From the NCBI RefSeq assembly GCF_900115735.1, contig NZ_FOXO01000007.1, positions 62,001 through 126,000 of the forward strand: 64,000 bases of DNA. The letters are read 5' to 3'. This DNA is from Butyrivibrio proteoclasticus. Its GTDB lineage: Bacteria > Bacillota > Clostridia > Lachnospirales > Lachnospiraceae. Made by a program: the position numbers and the translations under genes. The notes beneath the pieces were generated by a model. The model was not told the DNA's origin and searched no databases. It worked only from the letters and a program-made list of their open reading frames with translations. Of this stretch, positions 58,775-64,000 are shown piece after piece (positions within the stretch are counted from its first letter, which is position 1; every line of letters starts with the position of its first letter).

Positions 58775-59218
58775 TTAGTGTGATACTACATCGCCTTCTG
58801 AATATTTCTCATCACAGTATTTGCAGCGATAAATCTCATTCTTTTCATCTGCAAGGTAAAAAATCTGTGGAAGTTCCTGTTCAATTGAAGAAATACACCT
58901 TGGATTATGGCATTTGATTACACCTTCAATCTGCTTTGGAAGAACGAGAGATCTTTTCTCTATTATCTGACCGTCCTTTATTACATTTACAGTAATATTG
59001 TGATCAATAAAGGCAAGAACATCAAGGTCAAGTGAATCGATATCGCATTCGATTTTAAGAATGTCTTTTTTGCCCATTAGTTTACTTTTTGCATTTTTAA
59101 TTATGGCTACTGTTGAATCAAGTTTATCAAGGCCCAGATGCTTGTATATCTGCATGCTTTTTCCTGCCTGAATATGATCCAGAACAAAGCCTTCTTCAAG
59201 TTTTCCAATATTTAACAT
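58775..59218 (-). CDS. pyrI: Aspartate carbamoyltransferase regulatory subunit
   Basis: The 147-residue protein starts at ATG 59218 after AGAGGAAA (minus strand). The N-terminal allosteric domain (MLNIGKLEEGFVLDHIQAGK) and the C-terminal zinc domain with CHNPRC and CKYC are present. It transmits nucleotide feedback to PyrB. It follows pyrB by 45 bases, giving an E. coli-like pyrBI pair, which implies a dodecameric regulated enzyme. Confidence 0.95.
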   Translation of the reverse strand: MLNIGKLEEGFVLDHIQAGKSMQIYKHLGLDKLDSTVAIIKNAKSKLMGKKDILKIECDIDSLDLDVLAFIDHNITVNVIKDGQIIEKRSLVLPKQIEGVIKCHNPRCISSIEQELPQIFYLADEKNEIYRCKYCDEKYSEGDVVSH

Positions 59219-59263
59219 AATTTCCTCTTTCTGTAGGTGTGATGTATCTATATGAGTGGTATA

Positions 59264-60220
59264 TTAGAATTTTCTAAGTAAGTCATGGTTCATATGAGCG
59301 TCTGTCATATCAAGCAAAGTAAGGATTAGAGCCATTCTTACATAGAGTCCGTATTGAACCTGCTTGAAATATGCTGCTCTAGGATCGGAATCGATTTCAA
59401 CTGAAATTTCATTTACACGTGGAAGAGGATGGAGAATATACATTTTTTCTTTTGCCAGAGCCATCTTAGCTTTATCGAGTATATAGAAGTTCTTCAATCT
59501 GATATAATCCTCTTCATTGAAGAATCTTTCCTTCTGAACTCTTGTCATGTACAGGAAATCAAGGCGAGGCATTACCTCTTCAAGCTTTATTACTTCTTCG
59601 TAGGTTATCCCCTTGGAATCAAGCATTTCTGTTATATAATCGGGTACTTTAAGTTCTTTTGGTGAAATGAAAATGAAATGAATGCCGCTATATCTTGTAA
59701 GGGCATTTATTAAAGAATGGACAGTACGACCAAATTTAAGGTCTCCACAAAGTCCGATGGTGAAATTATTAAGTCCGCCATATAAAGATCTGATAGTTAA
59801 TAAATCTGTAAGTGTCTGAGTGGGATGTTGGTGACCACCGTCACCTGCATTGATAACAGGAATAAGAGATTTAGAAGCTGCAACCATTGGAGCACCTTCC
59901 TTTGGATGACGCATCGCACATATATCTGCGAAACAGGAAATAACTCTTATAGTGTCGGAAACACTTTCGCCCTTGGCGGCTGAAGAATTACTGGCATCTG
60001 CAAAGCCCAGACACTTACCTCCAAGTCGTAACATTGCAGTTTCAAAACTAAGTCTCGTTCTGGTACTTGGTTCGTAGAAACAGGTGGCCAATATCTTACC
60101 ATCGCACATATGTGCGTATTTATCCATGTTTCTTTCGATGTCACCAGCAACATCGAACAGAGCCTCTAGCTCGTCAACCGAGAAATCTAGAGGATTCATC
60201 ATGTGTCGCAAATTATTCAT
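59264..60220 (-). CDS. pyrB: Aspartate carbamoyltransferase catalytic subunit
   Basis: The 318-residue protein starts at ATG 60220 after GAGGAGAC. It shows the carbamoyl-phosphate site [13 protein letters not shown], the aspartate loop [20 protein letters not shown] and HPLPRVNEI. It condenses carbamoyl phosphate with aspartate, the first committed step of pyrimidine synthesis. The DUF5050 gene lies 40 bases upstream on the same strand and may share its transcript. Other pyr genes are not in the window. Confidence 0.96.
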   Translation of the reverse strand: MNNLRHMMNPLDFSVDELEALFDVAGDIERNMDKYAHMCDGKILATCFYEPSTRTRLSFETAMLRLGGKCLGFADASNSSAAKGESVSDTIRVISCFADICAMRHPKEGAPMVAASKSLIPVINAGDGGHQHPTQTLTDLLTIRSLYGGLNNFTIGLCGDLKFGRTVHSLINALTRYSGIHFIFISPKELKVPDYITEMLDSKGITYEEVIKLEEVMPRLDFLYMTRVQKERFFNEEDYIRLKNFYILDKAKMALAKEKMYILHPLPRVNEISVEIDSDPRAAYFKQVQYGLYVRMALILTLLDMTDAHMNHDLLRKF

Positions 60221-60259
60221 ACCGTCTCCTCATTTGAATATATTGTTAATCGCACCTGT

Positions 60260-61264
60260 CTAATTTAGAACAAATAATGAAGCAGGTGCAGATCCATCCA
60301 AAGGCATATGATACATCACATCGTCCTGTCCGTAAACCTTAAAATATATAAAACGTGATGTTAAATTTATGCTGTTAACGACCCCTTCATAAAGATCGAC
60401 CTTTCCTGAACCATCCAAACCACATCTTCGAAGGGCGGGAGAGTCTGTATTTGAATATGAGTAGTATATATACTGGTCATTTAAATTGAAGCAGTCAACT
60501 CTGTCTGAAGTAATAAGTTCAGTCTCGCCTGAATACAGATTAGTTCTCCAAAGACTGTAATTTGAGTCACCATTTAAATAATAAATATATCCATAGTGAA
60601 CAATTGGAAAGAAGCAGTGACCGGAAAGTACATCTTTTATGGCATCACCATTTTGAGTGTCCATAGAATGAATAGCATGGTCATTATCAACACCTGTGTA
60701 ATAAATGATTCCACTGTCATAGCATACAGGTGAGATCATTTCAGATGATACAAGGGTTTTATTCTTTTTATCCACTCTTATCTTATTGAGAGATCCGCCA
60801 TCTGTTTTTACCTGATAATATACATATTCTCCGCAAAGAGACAGTTCACCACAGAAATCACGTAAAAGACATGTCTGATCTCCACCGTTTATCTTGCATC
60901 TGTAGATTCCGTACTGATTGGTGGCATTACCAAGTCCGCCTACACCTTTTCCTACTGAAGTTGAGTCCATATAAAAATATAATAATCCGTTTGCACCATT
61001 GATATATTTTACGCCCATACTTGTAAGACGCTTTGGCTTTGTCTCATCAAGGTTCATTGAATACAGACAGTTGCTATCATATGGATTGGAAAAATAGACA
61101 TTGCCGTCCATTTCAAAAAAATATCCATTATTGTGGAGATTACCGGCTGAATTGCCGGAATCAGAAGAAGACATAGGAATTTGGTGTCCGTGGATATACA
61201 AAGCCAACGTTCCTACAGTTAACAGCGCAATGATAGAAACAACAATAATTGCTCTTTTACTCAT
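60260..61264 (-). CDS. DUF5050 beta-propeller-like protein, membrane anchored
   Basis: ATG 61264 follows GAGGGG on the minus strand; a GTG at 61273 overlaps that site. The 334-residue protein has an N-terminal membrane helix (about 4-25), a Ser/Asn linker and repeated blocks of the DUF5050 type: NGYFFEMDGNVYFSN, GLLYFYMDS, YGIYRCKINGGDQTCL, YVYYQVKTDGG, YGYIYYLNGDSN and YIYYSYSNTDSPALRRCGLD. The repeats suggest a propeller facing outside. Function unknown; a link with pyrBI is positional only. Confidence 0.85.
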   Translation of the reverse strand: MSKRAIIVVSIIALLTVGTLALYIHGHQIPMSSSDSGNSAGNLHNNGYFFEMDGNVYFSNPYDSNCLYSMNLDETKPKRLTSMGVKYINGANGLLYFYMDSTSVGKGVGGLGNATNQYGIYRCKINGGDQTCLLRDFCGELSLCGEYVYYQVKTDGGSLNKIRVDKKNKTLVSSEMISPVCYDSGIIYYTGVDNDHAIHSMDTQNGDAIKDVLSGHCFFPIVHYGYIYYLNGDSNYSLWRTNLYSGETELITSDRVDCFNLNDQYIYYSYSNTDSPALRRCGLDGSGKVDLYEGVVNSINLTSRFIYFKVYGQDDVMYHMPLDGSAPASLFVLN

Positions 61265-61390
61265 GTGCTTCACCCCTCATCAGAAATAACCCTACAATCA
61301 TTATATGCGTGTTATTTCTTGCTATCAAGGGATAATTAAGCTAAACTTTATGTTATGAGATTGTAAAAAAAATTACTTGGAGTGTTAATC

Positions 61391-62518
61391 ATGGACTTAA
61401 ATGAACTGCGAAATGAGATTGATGTTGTAGACAGGCAGATAGTTGAGCTTTTTGAAAAAAGAATGGATATTGCTTCCCGAGTTGCTGATTACAAGATAGC
61501 AAACGGAAAAAAAGTATTTGATAAAGAGCGTGAAGATATAAAGCTTAGGGCTGTAAAAGAGCTTGCACATTCTGATTTTAATAAAGTGGGCGTAGAAGAG
61601 CTTTTTTCACAGCTTATGTCCATGAGTAGAAAGCTTCAGTACCAAAAACTTTCTGAGGCTGGAGCATCAGGAAAACTTCCTTTCATGCAGGTTGACGGAA
61701 TAGACAAAGAAACTTCCAGGGTTTGTTATCAGGGAGCGGCAGGATCTTATTCAGAAATGGCTATGAACGCATTTTTTGGGGATAAGGTAAATGCAATCTC
61801 TGTAGAGACCTTCAGAGATGCCATGTCTGTTCTGGAGGATGGAAGCTGCGATTTTGCAGTACTTCCCATTGAAAATTCCACTGCGGGAATAGTGAGTGAG
61901 ATATATGATCTTTTGGCTGAGTATGAGCATTATATTGTCGGAGAGCAGATAATAGAGATAAAGCATTGTCTTTTAGGTGTTCCGGGGGCAAAGCTTGAGG
62001 ATATAAAAACAGTTTATTCTCATCCTCAGTCTCTTATGCAGAGTGCAAGGTTTTTGTCAGAGCATAGCGATATTCAGCAGATAAGTATGAAAAACAACGC
62101 TTTTGCAGCCAGAAAAGTTGCAGAGGATAAGGACATTACAAAGGCGGCTATTGCAAGTGAGAAGGCTGCAGAAGTTTATGGACTTGATGTCCTTTTAAAA
62201 GGTGTGAATCAGGCAGATTCCAACTCCACCAGATTCATAGTAGTAACCAATCAGAAAATTTTTTGCAAAGATGCTAAAAAGGTCAGTCTAATCATGGAGA
62301 TACCTCACGAGACTGGAGCTCTTTATCATCTGATGTCACATTTTATATATAATGATCTTAATATGAGCAAGATTGAGTCTCGGCCTATTGAGGACAGAAA
62401 CTGGGAGTACAGATTTTTTATCGATTTTGAGGGAAATCTGTCTGACAGCGCAGTGAAGAATGCTTTAAGAGGCCTTAGGGAAGAAGCAAAAATGCTCAGG
62501 ATCCTTGGAAATTATTGA
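61391..62518 (+). CDS. pheA: Bifunctional chorismate mutase-prephenate dehydratase
   Basis: ATG 61391 after TTGGAGTG is preferred over GTG 61382. The 375-residue protein has an AroQ chorismate mutase domain (1-85: LNELRNEIDVVDRQIVELFE, RMDIASRVADYK), prephenate dehydratase (about 110-290: YQGAAGSYSEMAMNAFF, LPIENSTAGIVSEIYDLL, NSTRFIVV with the catalytic Thr) and a C-terminal ACT domain (about 300-375: HETGALYHLMSHF, ESRPIEDRNWEYRFFIDFEG) for phenylalanine feedback. It makes phenylpyruvate. Confidence 0.95.
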   Translation: MDLNELRNEIDVVDRQIVELFEKRMDIASRVADYKIANGKKVFDKEREDIKLRAVKELAHSDFNKVGVEELFSQLMSMSRKLQYQKLSEAGASGKLPFMQVDGIDKETSRVCYQGAAGSYSEMAMNAFFGDKVNAISVETFRDAMSVLEDGSCDFAVLPIENSTAGIVSEIYDLLAEYEHYIVGEQIIEIKHCLLGVPGAKLEDIKTVYSHPQSLMQSARFLSEHSDIQQISMKNNAFAARKVAEDKDITKAAIASEKAAEVYGLDVLLKGVNQADSNSTRFIVVTNQKIFCKDAKKVSLIMEIPHETGALYHLMSHFIYNDLNMSKIESRPIEDRNWEYRFFIDFEGNLSDSAVKNALRGLREEAKMLRILGNY

Positions 62519-62538
62519 TAAAGGAAGGTATTTTCTTT

Positions 62539-64000
62539 ATGATGGGTGAAGTTTTTGCAGCAGTTGATGTTGGTTCGTATGAGATTGCACTTAAGATATT
62601 TGAACTGTCTATGGACAGGGGGGTTCATGAAATAGACTATATCAGACATAGAATGGATATTGGAAGTGAGACTTATGCTTCCGGTCATATATCTTCAGCT
62701 CATGTTGATGAGATGATAAGGATACTTTCTGAGTATAAAAAGATAATGAGAAGCTATGATGTTACTCATTATCAGGCCTATGGGACGAGTGCCTTAAGAG
62801 AAACATCCGACATTCTTATTGTAAGGGACCTTATCGAGCAGAGAACCGGTATTCATATCGATATCTTAAGTAACTCCGAGCAGAGGTTTTTGGATTATAA
62901 ATCAATCGCTTTAAAATATGATCAGTTTGAGGAAGTTATTTCCAGACCAACAGCGATTGTCGATATAGGTGGCGGCAGCATTCAGATATCATTATTTGAA
63001 AAGGATGCGCTTTTTGCTACGCAGAATCTGAAAATGGGTGTTCTTCGTCTTCACACGGCAATGAAGCAGGTTCAGGCCACAAGAGCAAGGTCCATGGAAC
63101 TAATTCCTGAACTTGTTAATTCACAGCTTCAGGTTTTTGCAAAAATGCATATGAAGGATAAGAAGATAGAGAATATTATACTAATTGATGACTATGTTTC
63201 ACCTCTTATTCAGAAGATTGACCGGGCAAAAAAAGATTGCGGAAGTGTTACAGGGAAGGAGTTTAAGAAATTTATAGAAAAAGGAGCATCTGTGAGTGAT
63301 CAGCAGGTTGCAAAGATGCTCACCATACCTGAAGATAATGTTCCGTTATTGTTTGTTTCCAGTGCTCTGATAAAGTGTATTCTAGATATTACAAAGGCAG
63401 AGAACATTTGGGCGCCGGGAATAACTCTTTGTGACGGAATTGCCTATGAATATGCAGATAAAAAGAATTATATAAAATCGCCCCATGATTTTGAGCAGGA
63501 TATCATCGCATGTTCTCAGAATATATCTAAAAGATTTCTTGGAAGTAAGTCAAGAAGAGAGACTCTTCAGAAAATTGCACTTACCATTTTTGACAGTACG
63601 ATGGAACTTCATGGTCTTTCAAAGAGGGACAGGCTCCTTCTTAATATCGCAACTATTCTTCATGACTGCGGTAAATATATAAGCCTTGTGTATCTGGGTG
63701 ACTGCTGTTATAACATCATAATGTCTACAGAAATCATAGGTCTTTCACATATAGAAAGGGCTATAGTGGCCAACGTTGTAAGATTCAATCATGAGGAATT
63801 TGAGTATTATAATGGTGGAAATGGTCATTATATGGGATTTTCAAGAGAGGATTACCTTAGAATGACCAAACTTACTGCAATAATGAGGGTAGCTAACGGC
63901 CTTGACAGAACTCATAAGCAGAAGTTTAAAGATGTAACTGTTAAGCTTAAGGACAAAAAGCTCATTATAAACGTGGATACTATGGCAGATACAACTCTTG
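62539..64000 (+). CDS. Ppx/GppA phosphatase with HD domain, 3' end outside the window
   Basis: ATG 62539 (or the adjacent 62542) follows AAGGAAGG. The frame is open to 64000, at least 487 codons. The N-terminal ASKHA fold has AAVDVGSYEIALKIFE, YGTSALRE and AIVDIGGGSIQISLFE, typical of exopolyphosphatase and pppGpp phosphohydrolase. From about residue 330 an HD-type domain has LLNIATILHDCGKYI and IVANVVRFNHEE. It lies 20 bases after pheA and may be cotranscribed. Substrate (polyphosphate or pppGpp) not determined. Confidence 0.93.
   Translation, partial: MMGEVFAAVDVGSYEIALKIFELSMDRGVHEIDYIRHRMDIGSETYASGHISSAHVDEMIRILSEYKKIMRSYDVTHYQAYGTSALRETSDILIVRDLIEQRTGIHIDILSNSEQRFLDYKSIALKYDQFEEVISRPTAIVDIGGGSIQISLFEKDALFATQNLKMGVLRLHTAMKQVQATRARSMELIPELVNSQLQVFAKMHMKDKKIENIILIDDYVSPLIQKIDRAKKDCGSVTGKEFKKFIEKGASVSDQQVAKMLTIPEDNVPLLFVSSALIKCILDITKAENIWAPGITLCDGIAYEYADKKNYIKSPHDFEQDIIACSQNISKRFLGSKSRRETLQKIALTIFDSTMELHGLSKRDRLLLNIATILHDCGKYISLVYLGDCCYNIIMSTEIIGLSHIERAIVANVVRFNHEEFEYYNGGNGHYMGFSREDYLRMTKLTAIMRVANGLDRTHKQKFKDVTVKLKDKKLIINVDTMADTTL

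Noticed and set aside
1-64000. tRNA, rRNA, known riboswitches
   Set aside because: No cloverleaf with TTCRA arm, no rRNA sequence and no recognisable riboswitch core was found by reading both strands; this was by eye, without a covariance search.

Overview
The window looks like chromosome of a low-to-medium GC, motile, anaerobic member of the Lachnospiraceae, most like Butyrivibrio or Pseudobutyrivibrio. This is inferred from gene content (Opp transporter, desulfoferrodoxin, FeoB-associated Cys-rich peptide, DUF853 ATPase, DUF5050 protein, Tn916-type integrase, flagellin-like and FliD-like proteins), strong AGGAGG ribosome binding sites and codon use. No rRNA, tRNA or CRISPR array was seen.

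Region 1 (1-12.8 kb) is an accessory cluster on the plus strand. It opens with the 3' part of an M56 (BlaR1-like) membrane peptidase. A run of Sec-signal-less proteins follows: acidic coiled-coil proteins, two proteins with the C-terminal pattern of the flagellar cap FliD, an EF-hand-like calcium repeat protein, a 591-residue protein, and several peptides of 27-51 residues. An AgrC/AgrA-like two-component system sits in the middle. Three pairs of imperfect 15-bp direct repeats, always 21 bp apart and always just upstream of a -10 hexamer, precede the response regulator gene and two cluster genes. They look like LytTR-regulator sites and tie the cluster into one regulon.

Region 2 (12.9-24.2 kb) is a graveyard of mobile DNA. 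It holds an XRE regulator, truncated aldo/keto reductase and esterase genes, phi13-type phage tail remnants, tape-measure/RepA and esterase/tail-protein chimeras, a Tn916-type Xis/Int pair, a 5' fragment of a low-molecular-weight phosphatase gene, a MntA-HepT toxin-antitoxin pair, a broken ArsR-DUF2087 regulator, a regular 53-bp repeat array, and the intact phosphatase gene.

Region 3 (24.3-46.7 kb) is core metabolism: desulfoferrodoxin, carB, a HerA/DUF853 ATPase, two candidate C-rich small RNAs, an isolated flagellin-like gene, an oligopeptide ABC transporter (oppBCDFA) with an 83-bp tandem repeat inside it, and a SulP anion transporter. Next comes a hydroxy-acid catabolic locus: a LarA-family nickel racemase, a split UxaA/SuyAB-like dehydratase, a GntP permease, an FCD-GntR regulator and a glycerate 2-kinase.

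Region 4 (46.8-48.4 kb) is a 1.58-kb gene-free element. It has two inverted arms of about 265 bp, each able to fold into a long hairpin, around a core of regularly spaced alternating inverted repeats.

Region 5 (48.5-64 kb) carries a PIN-PhoH protein, an iron-uptake operon (feoA, feoB, Cys-rich peptide, HMA protein, short Fur-like protein) with four matching 16-bp operators, a pseudouridine synthase, an SOS-controlled dinB, a CPBP protease, a class B sortase, a CAP-domain lipoprotein, pyrBI, a DUF5050 protein, pheA (chorismate mutase-prephenate dehydratase) and a Ppx/GppA phosphatase that runs off the end.
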